NCBI GenBank assembly: GCA_030340625.1
Contig: JAOPHQ010005693.1
Location: forward strand, 1-64,000
Length of the DNA: 64,000 bases
Source: Merluccius polli
Taxonomy: Eukaryota; Chordata; Actinopteri; Gadiformes; Merlucciidae
Direction: 5' to 3'
The notes beneath the pieces were generated by a model that ran no database searches, was not told the origin of the DNA, and was given only the letters and a program-made list of their open reading frames with translations. This document shows positions 1 to 11,400 of this stretch, piece by piece; positions within the stretch are counted from its first letter, which is position 1, and each line of letters starts with the position of its first letter. Position numbers and translations under genes: made by a program.

Positions 1-72
1 TATTGGTTTTACTTGGTTTTACTTGAGTATTTATTTGGTTTTAGTGTTTTTAAGCACGTGGTGCCTTCGACC

Positions 73-1363
73 ATGTCGGTCAACCAGACCGGCATGAGGA
101 GGCACCACAGTGTTCGTTTTAAACTGAAACCTGTAAATGGCTCGACAACACTGATATCCCGGCTCGACTTCTCACGGAAGCTTATCCAAGGAACCTTAAA
201 ATTCAACCCCAACGACCTGAACTGCATTTTGACTCTGCCCTTCAACAAAGGATTTGATGTAAGCTTCCGTGCCGCAACAACCTTAAATGAATTTTGGACA
301 AGATTTGAACTGTTAAGGACCAGTTTTCAGCATTTGAAGTGGAGAGACTAAATGACAATGCTATGAAAACAGTAATTGTCAGGTTGTTCAATGAAACAGT
401 GAATGCTGATGATATTTGCTTATGGCTGGGTAGATACTGCACTGTGAGGGCCCAGGCTACCAAGGTGAGGGATGAGGATGGCATCTGGAACTGCGCATGG
501 AGGGTCCCCATTCAACAATGGCGGGACCCCATGGCTACCAGGGCCTGAAACATCTCCCATCCATGATAGTTCTTGGAGAGAACAGGGGCTACATACACTA
601 CCAGGGACAGCCCAAGCTCTGCCGCAAGTGTGGAGAGCATGGGCACCTGGCAGAAGTCTGTGAAAAGGTTGTTTGTGGAAAATGTAGAGAAATTGGACAC
701 TCTTTTGAAGAGTGCACCAATGGCAGAAAGTGCAACCTCTGTGGAGACTCAAAACACCTCTTCAGAGATTGTCCGAAATCCTTTGCCAACAAGGTCAAAC
801 AAGCCAAACAAACAAATGTGCTAACTGACCAAGCTAGGCCGGAAAATTCAAATCTCCCGCCAAAAACTGTGATTGGAGGAGAAGTCCAGGGAGAGGCGGG
901 AGAGGGGGAGGGGCCTGTAGTTGCCCACAAAGTGGTGAGGCGGAACTGGGTGGGGCAGCTCAGACAGAAGGCGGAGCTGGGGAAAACTCCCCTTCAGACT
1001 CTGATGAAACCGGAAGTATGGTAACAATCAGCCTGGGGGGGAGTCTGAAGGGGAGTCCAGCGAAGCCACCCTCCCAGGAGCCCAGCCTGGCAGAGAACAG
1101 CGTCTGAGTTGTCCTCTGAGAGCCAAGGAGCCTCAGAGAAAAGGGGAAGAGCTGGATCCTCAGACAGCCCAACTGTGGAGGAGTCCAGAGTCTTCCCCAA
1201 CAACCCTCCCAACACTGTTTCCTTTTTAAATGTTGCACTACAGTCAACCCCCAAGGACTCTGTTTTTGACCAAACCAGAGTCTGGCAAGGGGATGAAGCA
1301 GCAGATCTTTCCCCATCCCCCATTGGGGTAAAGAAAGAGCTTCATTCACAAAGCATTGGATGA
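73..1363 (+). pseudogene. K1 ORF1 (gag-like, CCHC), frameshifted
   Basis: Nucleic-acid-binding ORF1 protein of the Keno-like LINE. The start is the ATG in the context accATGtcg, giving MSVNQTG, conserved in K1-K4 and K7. Three CX2CX4HX4C knuckles lie near nt 620-780. Frame is lost by missing bases near 309 (CCTG reads CTG), 528 (one C missing in a C run), 925, and in the G-rich part at 1036 and 1092. The stop TGA lies in GGATGAC as in the other copies. The tail after the knuckles is acidic and Ser/Glu-rich (low complexity). It cannot make full-length protein as written. Confidence 0.85.
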
Positions 1364-1404
1364 CTTTTAAATGGTTTTAACCCTGTACCATCTATAGTCT
1401 TTTA

Positions 1405-4400
1405 ATGCATACCTGGCTTTTAAACACCATACTCATGGTTCTCACCTTTTCCACACTCAATGTGAGAAGTGTGAAATCTGGAGTTAGAGCACAAACGATT
1501 TTATCCTTTCTAAAAAATGTTAAGTCAGATGTGTTTTTATTACAAGAATGTGCCTTGCCGTTTTTAAAAGAATACACACAATGGGAAGAAAAGTGGCCAC
1601 ACAAATCAATATGGAGCGGGTCTAATGAAAACAAAGTGATGGTGTGGCCATTTTAATCAAGAACCCTTCAATTCTGGTGAAAGGTAGCACTGTGGTGAGA
1701 GACGGTCGGGCACTTTTAGCACACTTGACTTTTATGGGAAGGGATTTTAATCTCTTAAACATTTATGGTCACAATGACAAAACGACAGGTATGACCTTTT
1801 AGAAGCTATGCAGCCCCACATGCTAGGCCGAGTGCCATTGGTTTTAGGGGGAGATTTTAACTGTGTTTTAAATAGCAGCGATAGGAGAGGGGCAGGGGAA
1901 GATTTTAAAGTAGACAAGTCGTCGGTTTTATTGCAGGACTATGCAGGGATTTTAAACTAAAAGACTGTTTTAAAACCTTGCATCCAAGAGAGGAGGGCTT
2001 CACCTGGTTCAGTGGTGACGGTTCCAGAGCCTCTCGCATAGACTACGTTTTTACCCGAGACTGTCTCCCGACCGATGCTAGATTAACCCCTGTTTTCTTC
2101 TCAGATCACGCTATGTCTCCTGCACCTTTCACTCTCTTCGGTGTGACTAAAGGCAGTGGTCTGTGGAAACTGAATTGCTCCCTTTTAGAAGATGAGGAGT
2201 TAGTCAGTCAGTACAGGGAGCAATTCAGTCAATGGCAGACCCTCCAAGACTTTTACGAAACACGCGCACTTTGGGGGAAATGGTGAAGGGAAGGACACAG
2301 ACTTTTTTTAAAAAGGCCGGGAAAACAAAGAAAAATAAAGAAAACAGAAGCATGATGGGGCTGCAAAGAAGACTACAGCGGTATTTTAAACTAGTTCAAC
2401 AAGGTTTCGATTTTAATGAAGAAATTAAGCAGGTAAAACAGGAAATGTTGGTTTTAGCAGACATTAAAAGCAAAGGAATAATCATAAGAAGTAAAGAAAG
2501 AGACATCGAAGAAGGGGAAAAATGCACAAGATATTTTTTTAAGAAATCATAGACAAGGGAGAGGGTATTTTTAAACTAAAGAAAACAAATGGAGAACAAA
2601 CAAAAACACTCGAAGAAATGAACAAAGTAATAGAAGAATTTTATGGAGAACTGTACCAAGAAAAACACATAGAAAAACAAGCAACAACTGGGATTTTAAA
2701 GAACATAGAGAAAAAAATAGATGAAAGTACATTTTTAACCCAAGATTTTAACCTTTTAGAACTGCACAAATGCTTGTCAGGTTTTAAAAGGGGAAAATCA
2801 CCGGGTGAAGATGGGCTTCCATTTGAATTTTATCTCACTTTCTGGGACATTTTAGCACCTGACCTACTGACTGTTTTTACAGATTTTGAAAGACTAGGCC
2901 GACTACCAGACAGCTTTAGAGTAGGGATAGTGAAACTACTACACAAAAAGATGACAGGACCGACTTAAAGAACTGGCGACCAATTACCCTTTTAAACTTT
3001 GACTGTAAACTTTTTAGCAAACTTTTAGCAAACAGAATGTCTGTGGTTTTAGGGGAGGTAATCCACCCGGATCAAACCTGTGGCATACCGGGGAGGAAGA
3101 TCACTGATAGCCTCGTACTGATTAGAGACACCATCTGTTATGCGAGAGACAGAAACATCCGGCTAGTAGTCCTAAATTTAGATTTTGAGAAAGCATTTGA
3201 TCGAGTCTCGCACCAGTACCTATTTCAGGTACTGCAAAAAATGGGCTTCCCAGAGAGGTATATAGAGTGGGTGGGATTGCTGTATCGGGACATCAACAGC
3301 AAATTTCTTGTTAATGGGCAACTGACAAAAGCAGTAGACTTGCGCTGCGGGGTCCGTCAGGGCTGTCCGTTATCTGCCCTCCTGTACGTGGCATGCATAG
3401 AACCACTGGCACAGGTCTTGAGAAGGGACCAATGGATTAAAGGGGTGGGCATACCGGGTAGTGGGGGACTCACAAGTAAATGTGTTTTATATATGGACGA
3501 CGTCAACATTTTATGCACCGACCTTTTATCAGTACACAGGACACTGGACCTGACTGACTGCTACGGACAGGCCTCTGGGTCCAAACTCAACAGAGGGAAG
3601 ACCCAAGCCCTTTTTTATGGACGTGGACAGCGACCGAGAAGACCGGACTCCCCTTGACCGTAAAACAGACCGACTTTAAAATACTCGGGGTCAAATTTGA
3701 CAGGGAGGGGGAGGGGACAGAAAATTGGCCGGACATGGTAGGGAAAGTGAGGCAGAGACTGGGATACTGGGGACTTAGGACTGACAATAGAAGGAAAGGT
3801 TTTAATCATCAAAGCAGTGATTTTACCTTTGCTTTTATTGATAAGCTCGGTTTTTATTCCACCTCGCAGAGTGCTTTTAGAAATGGAACGTGCACTATTT
3901 TATTTCTTGTGGGGGTCCAAGTGGGAAAGACTAAAAAGAACAGACATGAAAAAGACAAAAGAAAAAGGGGGGAAAGGAGTCCCGGACCTCCACTTGTTTT
4001 TAGGAAGCAGATATACGGCAATACACTTTAAACATGCCACGGCCCCATCCAGAGAAAACAAAACTACAGCAATGGCACGATTCTGGATGGGGTCCTATCT
4101 CAGAAAATTCTATTTTTTTAAAACAGATCTGAGGACACCAGTATCTTTTAATTTGCCACAGTCTTATGCTTTTATTGAGAAGTTTTTAAAACATTTTAAT
4201 CTTGAAAAAGAGGATTTTAATGTTTTAACTAACCACCGTTTTATTATTACGGTTGTGCAGGAGCGGGAAGCAGTGAGTCCAGTGCGCGGGCTCGGTTTTG
4301 GAGAGCCCACAACCGTTTGGCGCAACGTGAACCATCCTGCTCTCCCAACAGACTCCGGGACCTGTCGTGGATGGCGGCTCACGAGATCCTCCCGGTCAGG

Positions 4401-4877
4401 GCCGTCATGCACACCGGGGCATGTCAGCATCCCAAACATGCCCCCGACCTGGTTGTGGCGCGCTGAGTCGGTGAGGCATCTGTTCTGGGAGTGCAGCGCT
4501 GCTGGGGACCAGTGGGCAATGGCCGGCTCCCTGAAATTCCCGTACTTACCAGCAAGGGAGGTCCTGACAGCCAAACTAGTGCTGTACGGGGTGAGCCAAA
4601 GAAATCAGCCACCATCAGTTTTTTCCAAGCAGTGGCTCACCCTGGCCGCCATCAAAGACGCCATATGGACCTCCAGAAACTTGCTGGTAAGAAAGCACAT
4701 GCAGATCCCCCCGTGGCTGTGATCCGGATGGCCGCAGCAACGGTCCAAGTGGCGTTGCTGCATGCGGCAGGCCTAGGACACAGCCACAAAGAAGAATCGC
4801 CTCTGTGCCCATTCGGAGGGAGCCGGAGCCCACAAAGAAAGGTCCCGGCAGCGGCGGTCACCTGGCTCTCCGGGTGA
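1405..4877 (+). pseudogene. K1 ORF2 (APE endonuclease + reverse transcriptase), multiply frameshifted
   Basis: Remnant of the LINE replicase. Reading across frames gives the APE motifs LNVRS, LLQEC, GGDFNC, SRIDYVF and FFSDHA. Next come the RT blocks FEKAFDRVSH, RQGCPLSALLY and YMDD (near 3490), then a C-terminal zinc motif near 4440-4490. I count about ten frame breaks (near 1637, 1783, 1938, 2115, 2275, 2550, 2948, 3625, 3775, 4350). Two in-frame ATGs exist, at 1405 and 1435. The second, giving MVLTFSTLNVRS, aligns best with the starts of the other two LINE families in this window. It lies 71 nt after the ORF1 stop. Confidence 0.85.
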
Positions 4878-5217
4878 GGCAGGTGGGAAGGAGCAGAGGG
4901 GGGGAATCTCCTCTGAGCAACAGGTTCCGAGAGACCAACACTGTTGGAGAGATCAGGATGGGGCTTTTTGATAAGGTCTCCTCCCGTTCCTGCACAACCT
5001 TCTTTTTACCATTTTAAAAGCATTGACAAGGATTTTATAAAACTACAACATTTGTAATATTTATTTTGAACAGACTTGTTTTTTAACAATGTGATGTTTT
5101 TATATTTGTTGTTTTTATAATGTCTTTTAAAGGTGTCTGCTTTTAAAGAATGGACTAAGTTATAAGATGTAAATTGAAAGAACTGGTGTCAATAAAAACT
5201 TTTCAAACGAAAAAAAA

Positions 5218-5366
5218 TCTGTTCTTATCAGTTTAATATCTGATACGTCCCCTATACGGGGACTACATATTAAACGTCTTTTTGGCAACAGGCATCGTTG
5301 AAGGAGCTTGCTCCATGCGATCCACGCATTGACCCGGTATTGCAGTGCCGCTGGGGACGGTGCACC
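5218..5366 (+). pseudogene. U2: U2 snRNA, 3' portion downstream of K1
   Basis: Starts at TCTGTTCTTATCAG, directly after the K1 A run, and continues through the stem-loop IIa/b region, the Sm-like CTTTTTGG and the 3' hairpins to GGTGCACC. The 5' part (branch-site pairing region GUAGUA) is absent because K1 is inserted, so this is a gene fragment. Sequence identity to U2 nt ~39 to the end is unmistakable. Confidence 0.93.
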
Positions 5367-5510
5367 ACTCTTTGTGAATTAAAATAAATCACGGGCGTCA
5401 ATCGCTTGAGGAGATTTTCCCCTCCACCGTCAAAGGCTTGTCGCCAGCTCAGCCTCTATTTGTTAAATGCACATTGAGCCACACCTCCGCTCTGTTCTTC
5501 AACCCAGTCG

Positions 5511-5541
5511 CCCTCGTTAGCATAGTGGATAGTATCCCCGC
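5511..5541 (+). pseudogene. tRNA-Asp 5' fragment
   Basis: CCCTCGTTAGCATAGTGG followed by ATAGTATCCCCGC matches the acceptor, D-arm and start of the anticodon stem of vertebrate tRNA-Asp. It breaks off just before the anticodon loop and continues into array spacer. The matching 3' half lies about 690 bp downstream, beyond the antisense U6. Confidence 0.7.
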
Positions 5542-5852
5542 ATGTCCATACGCATAGTCCAGTATTTGGTGGGAATATGTTAGCTATTATAAGTACAAGT
5601 ATTCTGTAAGGCTACCGAAAGGAATTCTGGGTATTAAATGGCAGTGAGTCTCTGGAAGAGGAGAACGGGCGGAGAACAGCCTCAAACATTGTAGAGCTGT
5701 GGCCAATGGGGATCGAGAATAATCTCAAAGATTATAAGGGCAAGCGCAAGTGTAGTTTAGTTGTTCATTGGCTGTCCCACTTTTTAGCTAAAGTCAACCA
5801 AAACGCTACAAGTTATTGGGTCAATCAATGGGAAAATAATTCATAAAGTATT
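5542..5852. other. Array spacer between tRNA-Asp fragment and U6
   Basis: Non-coding spacer repeated nearly unchanged in every unit (also 12607-12911, 14268-14588, 21716-22041, 23728-24047, 54473-54770). It contains two CCAAT boxes in direct orientation (TGGCCAATGG near 5700 and a CATTGGCTG inverse form near 5766) and an AT-rich end before the U6 terminator. I see no ORF and no recognisable RNA gene. Its conservation between units is as high as that of the RNA genes, as expected for array homogenisation. Confidence 0.6.
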
Positions 5853-5957
5853 AAAACTCAGTACGCTTCACGAATTTGCGTGTCATCCTTGCGCAGGGGC
5901 CATGCTAATCTTCTCTGTATCGAACCAAGTTTATTATATGTGACACCGAAGTAACAC
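5853..5957 (-). ncRNA. U6: U6 snRNA gene (full length, antisense to array)
   Basis: The reverse complement begins GTGTTACTTCGGTGTCAC and contains the invariant ACAGAGA box (GATACAGAGAAGATTAGC), the AGC triad, CCCCTGCGCAAGGATGACAC and CGCAAATTCGTGAAGCG. It ends at a run of four T, a Pol III terminator. Length is about 105 nt against the usual 106-107. The 5' stem differs from mammalian U6 but keeps a UUCG loop and paired flanks (compensated changes). It is the catalytic snRNA of the spliceosome, made by Pol III from an external promoter. Confidence 0.9.
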
Positions 5958-5980
5958 AATAGTATCCTGATCCTGGGGTG

Positions 5981-6022
5981 TATATATAGGCCTACTTGTA
6001 CACAGAGCTTCGTTGATGGTGT
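5981..6022 (-). promoter_or_regulatory. U6 Pol III promoter (TATA box and PSE-like element)
   Basis: On the minus strand a TATATATA box (5981-5988) lies 24-31 bp upstream of the U6 start. A PSE-like ACCATCAACGAAG lies at about -50 to -65 (6003-6022). This TATA plus PSE spacing is the known layout of vertebrate type 3 Pol III promoters. The TATA is clear; the PSE is a looser match. Confidence 0.65.
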
Positions 6023-6068
6023 GTTGTATAATCGACCGCTTGCCGCCATGTTTGATGCTCAGTCTAGT

Positions 6069-6089
6069 GTTGCAGTGTCGCTGCACCAC
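6069..6089 (+). pseudogene. Short relic of U2 3' end in spacer
   Basis: GTTGCAGTGTCGCTG plus CACCACTC resembles the last part of U2 with a small internal deletion. The fuller form in the unit at 54928-54958 makes the relation clearer. The same relic is at 13131-13152. Confidence 0.45.
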
Positions 6090-6230
6090 TCCCCCACCCC
6101 AAAGTGCTGTGTCGAGTGGCTATCACCATGTTGTGAGGACGAACCTTAGACACTGCTGCACCTCCCATTATTCCTGTTTGTCGGTGGCACCATTTACAAT
6201 GGCTTGCTCTGCCTGGTGCAGGGTTAACAG

Positions 6231-6270
6231 CCTGTCACGCAGGAGACCGGGGTTCAGTTCCCCGAGGGGA
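6231..6270 (+). pseudogene. tRNA-Asp 3' half
   Basis: CCTGTCACGCAGGAGACC then GGGGTTCAGTTCCCCGA matches the anticodon arm (GTC) and T-arm of tRNA-Asp, ending in a degraded acceptor strand. The preceding D-arm is missing, replaced by spacer ending GGTGCAGGGTTAACAG, so no functional tRNA can be read here. Confidence 0.65.
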
Positions 6271-6421
6271 GTTGTTCAGGGAGGTAGTGTTTCTAGCAAC
6301 CGCCTGGCCTGTCTTTAAACCATGTTGGAAGATGCCAATCACCAAAGGGCGGGGTCGACTGCCTGCAAGACGCAGTTCATATCTTACTTTGCACCTCGGC
6401 AAGAAGGCCACCGTCGTCCAG

Positions 6422-6442
6422 CTTACCAAGCCGACCAGTATG
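6422..6442 (+). promoter_or_regulatory. PSE of U5 gene
   Basis: CTTACCAAGCCGACCAGTATG lies 53 bp upstream of the U5 start and fits the vertebrate snRNA proximal sequence element, which often begins with YTYACC at about -55. The same element is found at the same distance before every U5 in the array, for example 13485-13505. Confidence 0.55.
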
Positions 6443-6474
6443 ACAGGCGGCCCGTGGCCGCAAAGGGCTGTGTT

Positions 6475-6592
6475 AACTCTGGTTTCTCTACAAAGCGTAT
6501 AAGCCTTTCGCCTTTTACTAAAGACTTCCGTGGAGAGGAACACCCAAGAGTTCAGTGAATTTTTGGTGGGCTTTGCTGTTTGGTAGATGCTG
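6475..6592 (+). ncRNA. U5: U5 snRNA gene
   Basis: AACTCTGGTTTCTCTACAAAG is followed by the invariant loop I segment TTTCGCCTTTTACTAAAG, the stem partner CTTCCGTGGAGAGGAAC, the Sm site AATTTTTGG and a 3' hairpin. U5 contacts both exons in the spliceosome. Length is about 117 nt. This copy differs from the others at the 3' hairpin (TAGATGCTG for TAGAGCCCTG), which weakens that stem. Confidence 0.9.
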
Positions 6593-6760
6593 CGAATTTG
6601 TGGAAATGACTGCTGCCTCTCCTCGACTGCCCAACCGCGTTGCTCAGAGCCGTTCCAACGGTACTCTGGTCCAACACCGAGTTTGGAACACAAACGATTG
6701 AGCCCACCGAACAACCTGCTGTTTTCCAGGGGGCGTGGCTAAACACGAGGTCTCATTGTT

Positions 6761-6795
6761 ATGCAAAACGACATGCAAGACCCGAGTTGAAGGGA
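6761..6795 (+). promoter_or_regulatory. U2 promoter: octamer-like DSE and PSE
   Basis: ATGCAAAA (6761-6768, close to the octamer ATGCAAAT) is followed by a PSE-like GACCCGAGTTGAAGGGA (6779-6795) at -61 to -45 from the U2 start. The PSE position fits Pol II snRNA genes; the octamer is closer to it than usual. This promoter now faces K2 instead of an intact U2. Confidence 0.55.
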
Positions 6796-6839
6796 ACTAT
6801 AACCACAATGCAGTCTTCCGTCAGAGGCAGTACTTGGGC

Positions 6840-6863
6840 ATCGCTTCTCGGCCTTTGGCTAAG
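6840..6863 (+). pseudogene. U2: U2 snRNA 5' fragment upstream of K2
   Basis: ATCGCTTCTCGGCC then TTTGGCTAAG is the first ~25 nt of U2, with one T missing from the TTTT run, and runs directly into the K2 5' end. The missing 12 nt or so (TCAAGTGTAGTA) were lost at the 5' junction of the insertion. Confidence 0.9.
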
Positions 6864-7132
6864 ACTGCGATCGCCTCCACTTGGTTTGTTATAGTTACGC
6901 CTGTTCTGTGGCGTGAGTATAGCAAACTCGGAGGATATTGAACACATTCCTTGTTGCAGCAATTAAAGTATCTTTGTGACTTTAACAAACACTTCAAGGA
7001 ATTCATTGTACTTGGGGAGAGGACCACGAGGTAAGTGTTTTTATATTATTTATTTGCTTTTATTGGTTTTACTTGGTTTTACTTGAGTATTTATTTGGTT
7101 TTAGTGTTTTTAAGCACGTGGTGCCTTCGACC

Positions 7133-8422
7133 ATGTCGGTCAACCAGACCGGCATGAGGAGGCACCACAGTGTTCGTTTTAAACTGAAACCTGTAAATGG
7201 CTCGACAACACTGATATCCCGGCTCGACTTCTCACGGAAGCTTATCCAAGGAACCTTAAAATTCAACCCCAACGACCTGAACTGCATTTTGACTCTGCCC
7301 TTCAACAAAGGATTTGATGTAAGCTTCCGTGCCGCAACAACCTTAAATGAATTTTGGACAAGATTTGAACCTGTTAAGGACCAGTTTTCAGCATTTGAAG
7401 TGGAGAGACTAAATGACAATGCTATGAAAACAGTAATTGTCAGGTTGTTCAATGAAACAGTGAATGCTGATGATATTTGCTTATGGGGGTAGATACTGCA
7501 CTGTGAGGGCCCAGGCTACCAAGGTGAGGGATGAGGATGGCATCTGGAACTGCGCATGGAGGGTCCCCATTCAACAATGGCGGGACCCCCATGGCTACCA
7601 GGGCCTGAAACATCTCCCATCCATGATAGTTCTTGGAGAGAACAGGGGCTACATACACTACCAGGGACAGCCCAAGCTCTGCCGCAAGTGTGGAGAGCAT
7701 GGGCACCTGGAGAAGTCTGTGAAAAGGTTGTTTGTGGAAAATGTAGAGAAATTGGACACTCTTTTGAAGAGTGCACCAATGGCAGAAAGTGCAACCTCTG
7801 TGGAGACTCAAAACACCTCTTCAGAGATTGTCCGAAATCCTTTGCCAACAAGGTCAAACAAGCCAAACAAACAAATGTGCTAACTGACCAAGCTAGGCCG
7901 GAAAATTCAAATCCCGCCAAAAACTGTGATTGGAGGAGAAGTCCAGGGAGAGGCGGGAGAGGGGGAGGGCCTGTAGTTGCCCCACAAAGTGGTGAGGCGG
8001 AACTGGGTGGGGCAGCTCAGACAGAAGGCGGAGCTGGGGAAAACTCCCCTTCAGACTCTGATGAAACCGGAAGTATGGTAACAATCAGCCTGGGGGAGGA
8101 GTCTGAAGGGGAGTCCAGCGAAGCCACCCTCCCAGGAGCCCAGCCTGGCAAGAGAACAGCGTCTGAGTTGTCCTCTGAGAGCCAAGGAGCCTCAGAGAAA
8201 AGGGGAAGAGCTGGATCCTCAGACAGCCCAACTGTGGAGGAGTCCAGAGTCTTCCCCAACAACCCTCCCAACACTGTTTCCTTTTTAAATGTTGCACTAC
8301 AGTCAACCCCCAAGGACTCTGTTTTTGACCAAACCAGAGTCTGGCAAGGGGATGAAGCAGCAGATCTTTCCCCATCCCCCATTGGGGTAAAGAAAGAGCT
8401 TCATTCACAAAGCATTGGATGA
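7133..8422 (+). pseudogene. K2 ORF1, frameshifted
   Basis: Same protein as K1 ORF1. Local losses are 2 nt near 7487 (TATGGGGGTAG in place of TATGGCTGGGTAG), 1 nt near 7711 in the first knuckle region, 2 nt near 7912 and 1 nt near 7967. The C-terminal acidic tail is intact and ends in ...SIG-stop as in the other copies. Confidence 0.85.
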
Positions 8423-8463
8423 CTTTTAAATGGTTTTAACCCTGTACCATCTATAGTCTTTTA

Positions 8464-11400
8464 ATGCATACCTGGCTTTTAAACACCATACTCATGGTTC
8501 TCACCTTTTCCACACTCAATGTGAGAAGTGTGAAATCTGGAGTTAGAGCACAAACGATTTTATCCTTTCTAAAAAATGTTAAGTCAGATGTGTTTTTATT
8601 ACAAGAATGTGCCTTGCCGTTTTTAAAAGAATACACACAATGGGAAGAAAAGTGGCCACACAAATCAATATGGAGCGGGTCTAATGAAAACAAAAGTGAT
8701 GGTGTGGCCATTTTAATCAAGAACCCTTCAATTCTGGTGAAAGGTAGCACTGTGGTGAGAGACGGTCGGGCACTTTTAGCACACTTGACTTTTATGGGAA
8801 GGGATTTTAATCTCTTAAACATTTATGGTCACAATGACAAAAACGACAGGTATGACCTTTTAGAAGCTATGCAGCCCCACATGCTAGGCCGAGTGCCATT
8901 GGTTTTAGGGGGAGATTTTAACTGTGTTTTAAATAGCAGCGATAGGAGAGGGGCAGGGGAAGATTTTAAAGTAGACAAGTCGTCGGTTTTATTGCAGGGA
9001 CTATGCAGGGATTTTAAACTAAAAGACTGTTTTAAAACCTTGCATCCAAGAGAGGAGGGCTTCACCTGGTTCAGTGGTGACGGTTCCAGAGCCTCTCGCA
9101 TAGACTACGTTTTTACCCGAGACTGTCTCCCGACCGATGCTAGATTAACCCCTGTTTTCTTCTCAGATCACGCTATGCTCTCCTGCACCCTTTCACTTCT
9201 TCGGGTGTGACTAAAGGCAGTGGTCTGTGGAAACTGAATTGCTCCCTTTTAGAAGATGAGGAGTTAGTCAGTCAGTACAGGGAGCAATTCAGTCAATGGC
9301 AGACCCTCCAAGACTTTTACGAAACACGCGCACTTTGGTGGGAAATGGTGAAGGGAAGGACACAGACTTTTTTTAAAAAGGCCGGGAAAACAAAGAAAAA
9401 TAAAGAAAACAGAAGCATGATGGGGCTGCAAAGAAGACTACAGCGGTATTTTAAACTAGTTCAACAAGGTTTCGATTTTAATGAAGAAATTAAGCAGGTA
9501 AAACAGGAAATGTTGGTTTTAGCAGACATTAAAAGCAAAGGAATAATCATAAGAAGTAAAGAAAGAGACATCGAAGAAGGGGAAAAATGCACAAGATATT
9601 TTTTAAGAAAATCATAGACAAGGGAGAGGGTATTTTTAAACTAAAGAAAACAAATGGAGAACAAACAAAAACACTCGAAGAAATGAACAAAGTAATAGAA
9701 GAATTTTATGGAGAACTGTACCAAGAAAAACACATAGAAAAACAAGCAACAACTGGGATTTTAAAGAACATAGAGAAAAAAATAGATGAAAGTACATTTT
9801 TAACCCAAGATTTTAACCTTTTAGAACTGCACAAATGCTTGTCAGGTTTTAAAAGGGGAAAATCACCGGGTGAAGATGGGCTTCCATTTGAATTTTATCT
9901 CACTTTCTGGGACATTTTAGCACCTGACCTACTGACTGTTTTTACAGATTTTGAAAGACTAGGCCGACTACCAGACAGCTTTAGAGTAGGGATAGTGAAA
10001 CTACTACACAAAAAAGATGACAGGACCGACTTAAAGAACTGGCGACCAATTACCCTTTTAAACTTTGACTGTAAACTTTTTAGCAAACTTTTAGCAAACA
10101 GAATGTCTGTGGTTTTAGGGGAGGTAATCCACCCGGATCAAACCTGTGGCATACCGGGGAGGAAGATCACTGATAGCCTCGTACTGATTAGACACCATCT
10201 GTTATGCGAGAGACAGAAACATCCGGCTAGTAGTCCTAAATTTAGATTTTGAGAAAGCATTTGATCGAGTCTCGCACCAGTACCTATTTCAGGTACTGCA
10301 AAAAATGGGCTTCCCAGAGAGGTATATAGAGTGGGTGGGATTGCTGTATCGGGACATCAACAGCAAATTTCTTGTTAATGGGCAACTGACAAAAGCAGTA
10401 GACTTGCGCTGCGGGGTCCGTCAGGGCTGTCCGTTATCTGCCCTCCTGTACGTGGCATGCATAGAACCACTGGCACAGGTCTTGAGAAGGGACCAATGGA
10501 TTAAAGGGGTGGGCATACCGGGTAGTGGGGGACTCACAAGTAAATGTGTTTTATATATGGACGACGTCAACATTTTATGCACCGACCTTTTATCAGTACA
10601 CAGGACACTGGACCTGACTGACTGCTACGGACAGGCCTCTGGGTCCAAACTCAACAGAGGGAAGACCCAAGCCCTTTTTTATGGACCGTGGACAGCGACC
10701 GAGAAGACCGGACTCCCTTGACCGTAAAACAGACCGACTTTAAAATACTCGGGGTCAAATTTGACAGGGAGGGGGAGGGGACAGAAAATTGGCCGGACAT
10801 GGTAGGGAAAGTGAGGCAGAGACTGGGATACTGGGGACTTAGAGGACTGACAATAGAAGGAAAGGTTTTAATCATCAAAGCAGTGATTTTACCTTTGCTT
10901 TTATTGATAAGCTCGGTTTTTATTCCACCTCGCAGAGTGCTTTTAGAAATGGAACGTGCACTATTTTATTTCTTGTGGGGGTCCAAGTGGGAAAGACTAA
11001 AAAGAACAGACATGAAAAAGACAAAAGAAAAAGGGGGGAAAGGAGTCCCGGACCTCCACTTGTTTTTAGGAAGCAGATATACGGCAATACACTTTAAACA
11101 TGCCACGGCCCCATCCAGAGAAAACAAAAATACAGCAATGGCACGATTCTGGATGGGGTCCTATCTCAGAAAATTCTATTTTTTTAAAACAGATCTGAGG
11201 ACACCAGTATCTTTTAATTTGCCACAGTCTTATGCTTTTATTGAGAAGTTTTTAAAACATTTTAATCTTGAAAAAGAGGATTTTAATGTTTTAACTAACC
11301 ACCGTTTTATTATTACGGTTGTGCAGGAGCGGGAAGCAGTGAGTCCAGTGCGCGGGCTCGGTTTTGGAGAGCCACAACCGTTTGGCGCAACGTGAACCAT

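Larger units (their letters stand above)
1..5217 (+). mobile_element. K1: Keno-like (Tx1-clade) U2-specific LINE, 5' end outside window
   Basis: Non-LTR retrotransposon with two ORFs, ending in a short A run that is joined directly to the U2 snRNA segment TCTGTTCTTATCAG. The window opens inside the 5' UTR, about 210 bp after the element start seen in K2. Order: 5' UTR, ORF1 (three CCHC knuckles), ORF2 (APE endonuclease, RT, C-terminal zinc motif), an AT-rich 3' UTR containing AATAAA, and the A run. The Keno family of the Tx1 clade is known to insert in U2 snRNA genes; the assignment here rests on the target site and the domain layout. Many single-base indels relative to K2-K6 break both ORFs. 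Confidence 0.9.

Noticed and set aside
5542..5852. Hidden U4 snRNA or 5S rRNA gene in the spacers
   Set aside because: I looked for U4 (AGCTTTGCGCAGTGG, GCAATTTTTGAC) and 5S box motifs and found none.
5511..6270. A tRNA-specific retrotransposon insertion splitting tRNA-Asp
   Set aside because: The intervening ~690 bp is ordinary array spacer with U6, without LINE/SINE ends or target duplication.
6235..6714. Minus-strand frames of 130-190 codons across the U5 region (also 13316-13810, 15301-15795, 22829-23395, 25083-25502)
   Set aside because: They run antisense through U5 and its promoter; open frame reflects chance and array copying, not a protein.
7069..7452. Minus-strand frame opposite family A ORF1 (also 16118-16621, 61244-61669)
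   Set aside because: Shadow of the conserved ORF1; no family resemblance.
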